Position numbers and translations under genes: made by a program. Shown one piece after another: positions 1-7,070 of a DNA stretch of 16,632 nt (position 1 is the first letter of the stretch; the number at the start of each line of letters is the position of its first letter). The stretch spans positions 1-16,632 of the forward strand of contig NZ_JASLDS010000032.1 of the NCBI RefSeq assembly GCF_030151385.1. The letters run 5' to 3'. Under the pieces are notes generated by a model. That model worked only from the letters and a program-made list of their open reading frames with translations. It had not been told where the DNA came from and ran no database searches. The DNA is from Soonwooa sp. GTDB lineage: Bacteria; Bacteroidota; Bacteroidia; Flavobacteriales; Weeksellaceae.

Positions 1-66
1 AGCCGATTTGCTCTTCTTGGCAAGCGTGGCTCTTCCTTTTCTTACTAATTGTTGAATAGTAGGCAT
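1..66 (-). CDS. rpsL: 30S ribosomal protein S12, N-terminal 22 codons (partial at window edge)
   Basis: The minus strand reads MPTIQQLVRKGR followed by a lysine-rich stretch up to the window edge. This is the highly conserved N-terminus of ribosomal protein S12, a small-subunit protein at the decoding centre. The ATG is at 66-64 and the rest of the gene lies outside the window. A good Bacteroidetes promoter (97-126) sits about 30 bases upstream, so this gene probably heads its transcript, as rpsL usually does in the str operon (rpsL-rpsG-fusA). The genes after it cannot be seen here. Confidence 0.95.
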   Translation of the reverse strand, partial: MPTIQQLVRKGRATLAKKSKSA

Positions 67-96
67 TTAATTGCTTTTATTTTATAATTCAGGGTG

Positions 97-126
97 CAAA
101 AGTAATGATATTTTTTTAATTTACAA
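97..126 (-). promoter_or_regulatory. Bacteroidetes-type promoter for rpsL
   Basis: On the minus strand a -33 TTG (126-124) is followed after 19 bases by TACTTTTG (104-97), a full match to the Bacteroidetes -7 consensus TAnnTTTG. The transcript would begin near base 90, giving a leader of about 25 bases before the rpsL ATG at 66. Position, spacing and consensus all agree. It is divergent from the promoter at 170-200. Confidence 0.7.
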
Positions 127-169
127 TAGCTTACACAAAAATTTAATATTCTTTCTGATTAAAAATCAT

Positions 170-200
170 TTGTTTACATCATCAACATTAGATATTTTTG
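170..200 (+). promoter_or_regulatory. Bacteroidetes-type promoter for the exported protein at 223
   Basis: TTG at 170-172, a 20-base spacer, then TATTTTTG at 193-200 match the -33/-7 consensus of the Bacteroidetes primary sigma factor. The start site would be near 206, leaving a leader of only about 17 bases before the ATG at 223. No Shine-Dalgarno-like sequence is present; the leader is A/T-rich, which is usual in this phylum. Confidence 0.65.
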
Positions 201-222
201 CGACAACCAATTTTAAAATTTA

Positions 223-1119
223 ATGATGAAGAAAATTTACTTAATAGCAAGCTTTCTAATAGCTGGTTTTGGTTTTGCCCAAATAAACAAAGACATCAAA
301 ACTGGTATTATCACCACTGTGACCAATGAAAAAATTGCAGCAACTGACATTACTTGGGATAAAAATGGAAAAGCAAGTTTCCTAAACGCAGCCAACAAAC
401 AAATGGAAGATCTTTACGAAAACTCCATTAAGTCTATTGATGCAACCGACACTTCATCCGAAAGCTTTGTTAACATTACCAAGGAAAAACCATTAGATCC
501 TTCCGTTAAAAAAGTGGTTGATGATGGACTATATCGTCCAATGTTGCCAGAAGGCATCTATGTGACTAAACAAGAATTTCTTGATAAAACACCTTCGCAA
601 AAGAAAAATTTATCAAAGCGAGGACTTTATGGTTTCGAAAAACCTGTATTGGAAGACGCCGATCAAATTTGTTTTTTCTTCGATGAAAAGGAATCAAAAC
701 TAAAAAATGTTTTTGCAGTCGTACAAAATGGTATTCTTTATTTTAACATTAAAGCAATTCTCGATGTTAAAAACAGAAACAAAAATGACGGATCCCAAGA
801 CAGCGACAATCCAAATTCTTTCGCACGTGCTACAATGGGCGGAAATAATTATTACTACTCCGAAATTAATGTTGGAAATGTTTGGACAAAAGGACTTGGC
901 TATGGTATAGGCGGTGGTGTAGGATCAACAATTGCGAGTTCCGCGAATGATTACAAAGGTGTTGTTTGGGATTCAGCGAATCAAGAATTTAATATTTTTA
1001 AAAACTGTAAAGATTACAACGACTTTATCAAAGATAAATCACCAGAAGACGTACAGGTTTGCAAAACCAATCAACCTGACAACTTGCAAGTAAGGAAAGC
1101 TATTGAAAAAATTAAATAA
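223..1119 (+). CDS. Exported protein of unknown function (298 aa)
   Basis: I do not recognise this family. The N-terminus has two lysines, a hydrophobic run and an A-Q junction near residue 19, which is a clear Sec signal peptide, so the protein is exported to the periplasm or beyond. There is no lipobox cysteine and no type IX sorting domain at the C-terminus. The first ~180 residues are mixed charged/hydrophobic, followed by an Asn/Asp/Ser-rich stretch (about 186-200), then a tyrosine- and glycine-rich segment (about 207-237, containing YYY and GIGGGVG) that could be a beta-rich or membrane-associated region. Two cysteines close to the C-terminus are about 20 residues apart and could form a disulphide. 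Two adjacent ATG codons (223 and 226) are possible starts and give nearly the same protein. The gene has its own promoter and terminator and appears monocistronic. Confidence 0.8.
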   Translation: MMKKIYLIASFLIAGFGFAQINKDIKTGIITTVTNEKIAATDITWDKNGKASFLNAANKQMEDLYENSIKSIDATDTSSESFVNITKEKPLDPSVKKVVDDGLYRPMLPEGIYVTKQEFLDKTPSQKKNLSKRGLYGFEKPVLEDADQICFFFDEKESKLKNVFAVVQNGILYFNIKAILDVKNRNKNDGSQDSDNPNSFARATMGGNNYYYSEINVGNVWTKGLGYGIGGGVGSTIASSANDYKGVVWDSANQEFNIFKNCKDYNDFIKDKSPEDVQVCKTNQPDNLQVRKAIEKIK

Positions 1120-1123
1120 ACAA

Positions 1124-1155
1124 AAAAACGGATGAAAAATAATTCATCCGTTTTT
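1124..1155. terminator. Bidirectional hairpin terminator
   Basis: AAAAACGGATGAA (1124-1136) pairs perfectly with TTCATCCGTTTTT (1143-1155) around a six-base loop. An A-run on one side and a T-run on the other make it work as an intrinsic terminator in both directions. It lies between the converging genes ending at 1119 (plus) and 1158 (minus) and probably serves both. Confidence 0.85.
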
Positions 1156-1157
1156 GT

Positions 1158-2543
1158 TTATTTTTTGTTGAGATTCAATTTTATTTCTGAAGTATAGAGC
1201 ACTTTTGACTTATCGGTTTTAATTGTATCGTACTTCAACCATTTTATCTTTGGGTTAATCGTTCCAGCGATTGATTGTTTCGTATCACCAATCTGCCCAT
1301 TGGTATGTCTGTATTGGAAAGATTTATTAATAATAGGAATCGTATAAGTCGTTAACGCATTCTCACCTCTTTCATCATTAAACATATATTTTTTAGAACT
1401 AAACTTTGACATTTGCGGTTCAATTTCTTTTCGATTTTCAAAGTAAATCTCAGGACGTTTTGAAAAATACAGAACACCAAAACAGAAAAAGAATAAGGAA
1501 AGTCTAAAGATTGTTTTATCGGAAGTGTTAGTTCTGAAATAAATAATAAGAAAAGAGAAAAACAAACACACGTTAACAGCAGCTTGCATTCTCGTGTTCA
1601 TCTCTTCAATCTGTTGCACAAGACCAGAACCAAATAAACAAATCGCATACACGCCAGCAATTGTCCAAAGCATCAAATGGAAATTAGATTCAGCGCCAGC
1701 TTTTGCTTTTTTAAAATATTTAAGAAAGTAAACAAAAATCGCAATATCCACTCCCATCATTAAAAATTGAAAACCGATACTGACAAAACTATTAGAAGAA
1801 GGCTTTAGACCAATATATGGATTAATGGAATTAACTGTTCCTAAAAAATCCCGCAAGACATTCATTTTTAAAATCGCATGAGGTTGTCCTCGTAGATCCT
1901 CACCAGTGAAACTTCCAAAAGTGAAATAATTAAAGGCCAAATAGCCTGCGATTCCCAAACCAGAAATTAAGAGAAACAAAAACATGGATCTGAATTGTTT
2001 TCTTTCCTGAGGTTTAAAAAACATAAAAATACTGAAAAGCCCTATTCCTAAAAAAACATAAATCCCCGAATATCTTGTTGCAAACATCAATATCATTATT
2101 AGGGAAGCTCCCAAAATATCCTTTACAGAATAAGAATCTGTGCAAAGTACTTGATATAAAAAATACAACATAAAGTACATCAAGAAAAGAAAAGGTCCCT
2201 CCGAAATAGCAATTGAAAAAACAAACAATAAAGTTTTCCCCATAAATAATAGTACCGTCTCTTTGAAGAAGAACTTCTTAAAATACGAGAATACAAAAAC
2301 GACAATCAACATTGTCACATGCAAAAACTTGTAAGCCCAAAAATAATCTTTAAAAATTTCGAAAAAAGCTCGTAAAAATGCTGGATAACCTAAAGGAAAC
2401 AAATCTGTAACTGGCTTTGGAAGATCTGTTGCAATTTCAAAATAAGACAAACTATCTGCAAACACACCTCCAGTTGGCAAAATAAAACTTTGTCCAAAAT
2501 TAACAAGAACGACAACTATTGCCAGAATAATGTATTTATTCAT
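1158..2543 (-). CDS. Multi-spanning membrane protein, probable GT-C-type glycosyltransferase (461 aa)
   Basis: The protein has a hydrophobic N-terminus and roughly ten hydrophobic segments down to about residue 365, followed by a soluble C-terminal tail of about 95 residues. Near the N-terminus, after the first membrane segment, it has an acidic residue in the context ADSLSYFEIA (D30) followed by FPLGYPAFLR (about 49-58). This order (D-x-x-x-Y, then a P-x-G-Y-P loop) is seen in lipid-dependent GT-C glycosyltransferases of the PMT/ArnT/GT39-like type, where the aspartate of the first periplasmic loop is catalytic. Such enzymes move a sugar from a polyprenyl-phosphate donor to a periplasmic acceptor. 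The match is structural and short, so the acceptor cannot be named. It has no functional neighbour and shares a terminator with the gene ending at 1119. Confidence 0.7.
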   Translation of the reverse strand: MNKYIILAIVVVLVNFGQSFILPTGGVFADSLSYFEIATDLPKPVTDLFPLGYPAFLRAFFEIFKDYFWAYKFLHVTMLIVVFVFSYFKKFFFKETVLLFMGKTLLFVFSIAISEGPFLFLMYFMLYFLYQVLCTDSYSVKDILGASLIMILMFATRYSGIYVFLGIGLFSIFMFFKPQERKQFRSMFLFLLISGLGIAGYLAFNYFTFGSFTGEDLRGQPHAILKMNVLRDFLGTVNSINPYIGLKPSSNSFVSIGFQFLMMGVDIAIFVYFLKYFKKAKAGAESNFHLMLWTIAGVYAICLFGSGLVQQIEEMNTRMQAAVNVCLFFSFLIIYFRTNTSDKTIFRLSLFFFCFGVLYFSKRPEIYFENRKEIEPQMSKFSSKKYMFNDERGENALTTYTIPIINKSFQYRHTNGQIGDTKQSIAGTINPKIKWLKYDTIKTDKSKVLYTSEIKLNLNKK

Positions 2544-2569
2544 AATTATATCTAAACTTCAATAATCAG

Positions 2570-2598
2570 CAATATTAAGAAAATTTTAAGAAAAACAA
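2570..2598 (-). promoter_or_regulatory. Possible promoter for the GT-C-like gene
   Basis: On the minus strand a TTG (2598-2596), an 18-base spacer and TAATATTG (2577-2570) match the Bacteroidetes consensus with one deviation in the -7 box. The leader would be about 20 bases before the ATG at 2543. It is weaker than the other promoters in the window; surrounding A/T richness makes a chance match possible. Confidence 0.35.
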
Positions 2599-2690
2599 GA
2601 ATACACAATTACAAGCTTATCTTAATGTCATTTACTCAACCCAATTTGATGGATTTTCAAAAAAAAAAATCAAGTAATACTTTTTAAATA

Positions 2691-2698
2691 TATATTTG
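2691..2698 (+). promoter_or_regulatory. -7 promoter box of the LRR protein gene
   Basis: TATATTTG fully matches TAnnTTTG and lies 18 bases before the TTG start codon at 2716. No TTG -33 element is seen at the expected distance; the region there is an A-run (2659-2669). A start site near 2704 would leave a leader of only about a dozen bases. Confidence 0.5.
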
Positions 2699-2715
2699 CA
2701 GAAAACATTTAGCTT

Positions 2716-4344
2716 TTGAAAAAATCTCTACTCTTTTTACTGATTTCCAATTTTATATGGGCACAATGGAGCATTTCTAACGCAGAAAGAAGTGCGCTTA
2801 TCAACTTGTACAATAGTTCCAATGGACCAACTTGGAATCGTACTTGGGACTTGTCAAAAGATCCACGTACTTGGTTTGGGGTAACCGTAAAAAATGGTGA
2901 CGTCGTACAGATTGCTCTTAACAACAATGCACTCAAAGGCGTTTTCCCTTCCAATCTTGCCTTGTTTACTAAACTTCAAAAACTAGATTTAGGTAATAAC
3001 GAACTCAATGGAGAAGTAGCACCTAGCCTAGCGAGTTTGACGACTTTAACTGTTTTGGATATTTCCAATAACAGATTAAGTGGTGATCCTACATCACGTC
3101 TATCAAGCTTAAGCAATTTGGAAGATCTTAGCATTGGGGGCAACCTTTTTGAAATTTCGGATGTTAATGCAACGCTTCAAAATCTCCCAAAACTAAAATC
3201 TTTAAACATTTCGCAACTACAATTAACCGAAGTTCCAGCGAAAATATCATCTTTCACCAAATTACAACAGCTAGACCTTAGTAACAATCAAATTGTTTCT
3301 GGTTTCAATAGATTGGCTCCATTGGCATTGTTACAAGAGCTTAATCTGTCAAACAACAATCTTACGAGCATTCCAGTAGAAGTTGCATCAATGCAAAAAC
3401 TAATTAAACTTAATCTTAGTCATAATAACATTTCTAACTTTAATAACCTTGGCAATGCACAAGCTTTGGAACAACTAAATCTTGCTGATAATAAACTTGA
3501 CCAAATCCCAAGCAAGATTACAACCTTACCAAATTTGTTAAACCTAAACCTGAATCAAAATAAAATACAAGCTGGATTTTCAAGTCTAACACAATTAAAA
3601 AATCTACAACAACTTTCAATTGACGAGAACGAAATAAGAGGCGGTTTCCCGTCAGAACTTCTTAACATGCCAAAATTATTAATGTTATCTCTTCGCGACA
3701 ATCATTTAGCAGGTGAGATTCCAGCAAAGCTTCCTCCTATTTGCGATCTCAGTAACAACAGATATAATAAGCTAGCAATTCAAAGGCAGTTTATGAGCTC
3801 ATCGTTTAATTATGACAGCTTTTACTATTCGCCGCAACGCTATGACAGTGGTGTTGACGAAGTCTTAGGTGTGCTTGGTCAACCAGCTACTCTATTTCAA
3901 TCTTTGTCAGGTCCAGATTACACTTTCTCTTGGTACAAAAACTTGGACGAAAATATGAATATCGGCACCGAAAATCTTTTCTTCAATGAGGTTAAACCTG
4001 AGGATTATGGCTTTTACACTGTCGAAGCTTATACCTATTCCAAGATTTTTGATAAAGTTTTGCAACTGTCGCTTTTCCGCGAACCAATTAAATTAACCAA
4101 CAAATTAGGCGTCGAAGATCCATCGAAATTCATTAAGATTTTCCCGAATCCAACAACCGATTTTATCAACATTCTTGCAACCAACAAAAAGGTCGAGAAG
4201 GTTAATATTTATGATTTAAGTGGCAAGCAAGTGATGTCCTCTTCGGCAACCAGAATCAATGTATCACGACTTCCAGCAGGCGTATATATGCTAAACATCA
4301 AAACAGATGATGGCATCAAAAACTTCAAATTTATTAAGCAATAA
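2716..4344 (+). CDS. Secreted leucine-rich-repeat protein with type IX secretion sorting domain (542 aa, TTG start)
   Basis: Domains in order: signal peptide (about 1-17); an N-terminal cap with the plant-like WFGV element (about 18-60); twelve regular leucine-rich repeats of about 22-24 residues with the LxxLxLxxN core (about 63-340) plus a degenerate one (CDLSNN); an Ig-like beta domain (about 373-458, containing the W and the D-x-G-x-Y pattern of Ig folds); and a type A Por/T9SS C-terminal sorting domain (about 473-542) with FPNPTTDFINI, VNIYDLSGKQV, LPAGVYML and a C-terminal K-F-I-K-Q. Cargo of this kind crosses the outer membrane and is released or fixed to the surface. LRRs suggest a binding or adhesive role; the ligand is unknown. 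The start must be TTG at 2716: it gives a perfect MKKSLLFLL-type signal peptide and no upstream ATG exists in frame. Confidence 0.93.
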   Translation: MKKSLLFLLISNFIWAQWSISNAERSALINLYNSSNGPTWNRTWDLSKDPRTWFGVTVKNGDVVQIALNNNALKGVFPSNLALFTKLQKLDLGNNELNGEVAPSLASLTTLTVLDISNNRLSGDPTSRLSSLSNLEDLSIGGNLFEISDVNATLQNLPKLKSLNISQLQLTEVPAKISSFTKLQQLDLSNNQIVSGFNRLAPLALLQELNLSNNNLTSIPVEVASMQKLIKLNLSHNNISNFNNLGNAQALEQLNLADNKLDQIPSKITTLPNLLNLNLNQNKIQAGFSSLTQLKNLQQLSIDENEIRGGFPSELLNMPKLLMLSLRDNHLAGEIPAKLPPICDLSNNRYNKLAIQRQFMSSSFNYDSFYYSPQRYDSGVDEVLGVLGQPATLFQSLSGPDYTFSWYKNLDENMNIGTENLFFNEVKPEDYGFYTVEAYTYSKIFDKVLQLSLFREPIKLTNKLGVEDPSKFIKIFPNPTTDFINILATNKKVEKVNIYDLSGKQVMSSSATRINVSRLPAGVYMLNIKTDDGIKNFKFIKQ

Positions 4345-4373
4345 TTAAATTTACTAAGCATAAATTTTTCAGG

Positions 4374-4398
4374 AGCATGGCGATTTGTCATGCTTTTG
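4374..4398 (+). terminator. Hairpin downstream of the LRR gene, possible terminator
   Basis: AGCATG (4374-4379) pairs with CATGCT (4389-4394), extendable inward by G-T and C-G pairs, and is followed by TTTT. It lies 30 bases past the stop of the LRR gene. It could be an intrinsic terminator, or equally the left part of the GC-rich intergenic element that begins at once after it; the T-run is short. Confidence 0.5.
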
Positions 4399-4400
4399 AC

Positions 4401-4510
4401 TTTTCCACCCGCTGTCCGCTGTATCTTTAGGTTTGGCGCTCGGACGGCTCTGCTACGCTCCGCCGCCTCACGCCAACCCCAAAGGATGCCGCTTCCATCG
4501 GGGCTAAGAT
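4401..4510. repeat. GC-rich intergenic hairpin element 1 (upstream of pncB)
   Basis: A GC-rich island in otherwise AT-rich DNA, without a gene. TCTTTAGGTTTGGCG (4424-4438) pairs imperfectly with CGCCAACCCCAAAGGA (4471-4486), enclosing a second stem, GACGGC (4443-4448) with GCCGCC (4462-4467), capped by a loop holding GCTACGCT. On the minus strand several mismatches become G-U pairs, so the structure is better there. Its inner hairpin, read on the minus strand, resembles the hairpin at 5813-5866. It is probably one copy of a dispersed repeat (REP-like) rather than a gene; no protein-coding signal is seen. Confidence 0.6.
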
Positions 4511-4565
4511 TGAAGATTTTCCATTCTTTTGGCTATTAATAATATCCCGTAAAACGATAATTCAT

Positions 4566-4573
4566 TAGATTTG
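4566..4573 (+). promoter_or_regulatory. -7 promoter box of pncB
   Basis: TAGATTTG fully matches TAnnTTTG and lies 16 bases before the pncB ATG. No TTG is found at the expected -33 distance; the nearest (4529-4531) is about 34 bases away, which is too far. The leader would be about ten bases. Confidence 0.45.
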
Positions 4574-4589
4574 TATAAAACAAGCTTTT

Positions 4590-5768
4590 ATGCAAAATAT
4601 AAGACTAAGATCAATCCTAGATAACGACTTCTACAAGATAACGATGCAAAATGCCGTTGTCAAACTCTTCACCAACGAAATCGTAAAATACGAATTCATC
4701 AATCGTGGACAACACAGCTTTCCCGAAGACTTCGCCACAGAACTCCGAAATGCTGTCAACGATATGGCGACACTAAAACTTACAAAAGATGAAAAAGCCT
4801 ATCTCCGCAAAACTTGTCCTTATCTTAGTCTACCCTATCTTGACTTTCTAGAAGGTTATCAATATGATCCAAGTGAAGTAAAAATAGAACAAAATGGCAA
4901 CGAACTAAAAGTAACCGTCGAAGGATATTGGTACAGAACGATACTTTGGGAAGTTCCTTTGTTATCATTAATTAGCGAACTTCATTATGAGATGAACCAT
5001 CTCGAAAGACAATCCAACCAAGAAGTCATCGAAAAAACCGTCGAAAAAGGAAAACACCTAACAGAACTTGGCGTTTCCTTTGCGGAGTTCGGAACACGCA
5101 GAAGACATTCTTATCACGTACACAACTTGGTGATGGAAGCTCTTTTGCAAGATAAAAATTCAACATTTATTGGAACATCGAATGTGCATTTTGCCATGAA
5201 ATTCAATGTAAAACCGATTGGTACCCACGCTCACGAATGGTTTATGTTCCATGCGGCAGAATTCGGTTTCAAAATGGCAAATTCTTTAGCCTTAGAACAT
5301 TGGATTGATGTTTATCGTGGTGATTTGGGTGTTGCATTGTCCGACACTTATACGACTGATGTTTTCTTCCAGCAATTTGACAAAAAGTTTTCAAAACTGT
5401 TTGATGGTGTACGTCACGACAGCGGCGACCCAATAGAATTTGCGGAGAAAACAATTGCTCACTATCAATCTTTAGGTATTAACCCGCTTTTCAAATACAT
5501 TATTTTCTCGGATGGTCTTAACCTCGAAAAGGTGGACGAAATTACAAAAGCTTGCCGTGGAAAAATCGGAATTTCTTTTGGGATTGGCACTAACCTTACC
5601 AACGATGTCGGTCTACAACCCATGAACATCGTTATGAAGCTCATCGGTGTGCAAGCACCAAATAAAGAGTGGATACCAACCGTAAAACTTTCCGACGAAC
5701 GCGGAAAATATACTGGCGACCCCAAAATGATAGAACTAGCAAAAGAGTTTCTTAGAATCAAAGAATAA
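4590..5768 (+). CDS. pncB: Nicotinate phosphoribosyltransferase (392 aa)
   Basis: Cytoplasmic enzyme joining nicotinate and PRPP to give nicotinate mononucleotide, with ATP use, in the Preiss-Handler route of NAD salvage. The length (392) is typical of bacterial PncB. Conserved pieces: DNDFYKITMQ at 11-20; EFGTRRRHSY at 166-175; GTSNVHFAMKF then IGTHAHEW (about 210-217), where H215 matches the histidine phosphorylated in the enteric enzyme; RHDSGDP at 275-281; FSDGLN after it; and the glycine-rich phosphate-binding segment ISFGIGTNLTND near the C-terminus. No other NAD gene is adjacent. It sits between two GC-rich hairpin elements, and whether it is co-transcribed with the genes at 5964-7001 is unclear because no promoter is evident in front of those. 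Confidence 0.97.
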   Translation: MQNIRLRSILDNDFYKITMQNAVVKLFTNEIVKYEFINRGQHSFPEDFATELRNAVNDMATLKLTKDEKAYLRKTCPYLSLPYLDFLEGYQYDPSEVKIEQNGNELKVTVEGYWYRTILWEVPLLSLISELHYEMNHLERQSNQEVIEKTVEKGKHLTELGVSFAEFGTRRRHSYHVHNLVMEALLQDKNSTFIGTSNVHFAMKFNVKPIGTHAHEWFMFHAAEFGFKMANSLALEHWIDVYRGDLGVALSDTYTTDVFFQQFDKKFSKLFDGVRHDSGDPIEFAEKTIAHYQSLGINPLFKYIIFSDGLNLEKVDEITKACRGKIGISFGIGTNLTNDVGLQPMNIVMKLIGVQAPNKEWIPTVKLSDERGKYTGDPKMIELAKEFLRIKE

Positions 5769-5779
5769 TTATCCCACAG

Positions 5780-5950
5780 TCCGCGTGAGGGCGAAGCGCA
5801 TTGTCGGAGCTCGTTGAGCTAGAGGTGGCAGCAGAGCGAAGCGAAGGCTGCCGCCTCCAGCTCAACAGCGACTGCGCGGAGACCGACCCGAAGGAAGAAA
5901 TGGCGCGCGAGCGTAGCGAGCGCATAATTTCCGAATGAGGGGCACGCCCA
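5780..5950. repeat. GC-rich intergenic hairpin element 2 (downstream of pncB)
   Basis: A gene-free GC-rich island. Its core is a long stem: GTTGAGCTAGAGGTGGCAGC (5813-5832) pairs with the block at 5847-5866, the only two non-Watson-Crick positions being G-U or A-C, around a 14-base loop with GAGCGAAGCGAAG. The stem extends outward through GTCG/CGAC (5804-5807, 5869-5872) and GCGCA/TGCGC (5797-5801, 5873-5877), about 80 bases in all. A second hairpin-like segment follows at about 5898-5934, with GAGCGTAGCGAG at its centre. The strings GCGAAGCG or GCGTAGCG recur three times in the element. It looks like a composite dispersed repeat; it may also end transcription from pncB, though there is no T-run after the main stem. 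Coordinates may be off by one base. Confidence 0.65.
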
Positions 5951-5963
5951 AAAAAATAAAACT

Positions 5964-6419
5964 ATGAAAACATTATTGACAAATTTGCTGCTTCTATGTT
6001 GTATAAGTTTTGCTTTTGCACAAAACAAAAATTATGATAAAAAACTCGCAGATTCGCTGGGAGCCGACAAATACGGCATGCGTCCTTATGTGATTGTTAT
6101 GCTTAAAACGGGAACTGCGAAAATTGACGACAAAGCGAAAATGACAGCATTGATGCGTGGACACATGACCAACATTCAGAAGTTGGCAAAAGAAGGCAAG
6201 CTGGCAATTGCGGGACCTTTCTTTGACAAAAATGAAAGAGATTATCGCGGAATGTTTATCTTTAATGTGAAAACTTTGGAAGAGGCAGAAAATCTTGTAA
6301 AAACGGACCCTGCAGTTACAGCAGGCGTTTTCGCATACGAAAGTTTCACTTGGTATGGTTCGGCAGCGCTACCAATGTTTATGAAATATCACGAAAAAAT
6401 TTCACTCGAAAACCCGTAA
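5964..6419 (+). CDS. Exported YciI-like protein (151 aa)
   Basis: A Sec signal peptide (about 1-19, ending A-F-A-Q) precedes a YCII/dimeric alpha-beta barrel domain (about 41-140). The domain shows YVIVMLKTG, then R-G-H-M, then GKLAIAGPF, RGMFIFNV, and EEAENLVKTDPAV, the usual order of strands and helices in the family, and ends with an aromatic W-Y-G motif. YciI proteins are small ferredoxin-like folds related to muconolactone isomerase; their substrates are mostly unknown. The export signal is unusual compared with the cytoplasmic Escherichia coli YciI, but exported versions are known in Bacteroidetes. The next gene starts only 3 bases after the stop, so the two are co-transcribed. No promoter consensus is visible directly upstream; the GC-rich repeat fills that space. 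Confidence 0.85.
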   Translation: MKTLLTNLLLLCCISFAFAQNKNYDKKLADSLGADKYGMRPYVIVMLKTGTAKIDDKAKMTALMRGHMTNIQKLAKEGKLAIAGPFFDKNERDYRGMFIFNVKTLEEAENLVKTDPAVTAGVFAYESFTWYGSAALPMFMKYHEKISLENP

Positions 6420-6422
6420 ATC

Positions 6423-7001
6423 ATGGAAAGTAATTATCTAGAAAGTGTTAAAAAACAATTTGAATATTACAGAAGTCTTGGCGACAAAACTTTTGCGCAA
6501 CTTCCGGACGAAGCTTTGTTTTGGCAGTACAACGAAGAAAGCAACAGCATTGCCATTATTGTAAAACATCTTTGGGGAAATATGTTGTCGCGTTGGACAG
6601 ATTTTTTGACAACTGACGGCGAAAAAGATAGTCGTAATCGTGATTCGGAGTTTGAAAATGATGTTAAATCTCGCGCCGATCTATTAGAAAAATGGAATGC
6701 TGGCTGGGATTGCTTTTTTGAAGCCCTGAATAGTTTGAAAGAGACTGACTTACAAACAATAATCTATATTAGGAATCAAGGCCATACCATTCTTGAGGCA
6801 ATCAACAGACAATTGGCGCATTATCCTTATCATGTTGGACAAATCGTTTTTATCGGAAAAATGATTAGCGACCACAATTGGAAAAGTCTTTCGATTCCGA
6901 GAGGAAATTCCAAAGTTTTTAATGATGAAAAATTCGCGCAAGAAAAACACCGCGAACATTTCACAGATGAAACACTTAACAAACCTGAGGAAAACAAATA
7001 A
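6423..7001 (+). CDS. DinB-like/DUF1572 protein (192 aa)
   Basis: A cytoplasmic protein without signal peptide. It matches the DUF1572 branch of the DinB/YfiT four-helix-bundle superfamily: SIAIIVKHLWGNMLSRWTDF near residues 42-61 and the HYPYHVGQI motif near 133-141. H49, H133 and H137 are the three histidines expected to bind a metal ion in this fold. Some superfamily members are thiol-dependent transferases (bacillithiol or mycothiol) or are DNA-damage induced, but a reaction cannot be named here. It follows the YciI-like gene by 3 bases and is closed by a strong terminator. The C-terminal ~35 residues are charged and probably disordered. Confidence 0.88.
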   Translation: MESNYLESVKKQFEYYRSLGDKTFAQLPDEALFWQYNEESNSIAIIVKHLWGNMLSRWTDFLTTDGEKDSRNRDSEFENDVKSRADLLEKWNAGWDCFFEALNSLKETDLQTIIYIRNQGHTILEAINRQLAHYPYHVGQIVFIGKMISDHNWKSLSIPRGNSKVFNDEKFAQEKHREHFTDETLNKPEENK

Positions 7002-7002
7002 C

Positions 7003-7032
7003 AAAAAACACTCGAAGATTCGAGTGTTTTTT
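7003..7032. terminator. Bidirectional hairpin terminator
   Basis: AAAAAACACTCGA (7003-7015) pairs perfectly with TCGAGTGTTTTTT (7020-7032) around the loop AGAT. The A-run and T-run make it symmetrical. It immediately follows the stop of the DUF1572 gene (plus) and lies 38 bases past the stop of the DUF4252 gene (minus), so it can serve both converging operons. Confidence 0.9.
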
Positions 7033-7070
7033 AATTGAAAAATATAGTTTTGAGTGAAAAATGTTCTGTG

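Noticed and set aside
5465..5761. 98-codon open frame antisense to pncB
   Set aside because: Covers conserved PncB codons on the other strand and has no independent support.
5819..6028. 69-codon minus-strand open frame across the GC-rich element and the start of the YciI-like gene
   Set aside because: It arises from the GC-rich hairpin sequence, which has few stops, and overlaps a real signal peptide on the other strand.
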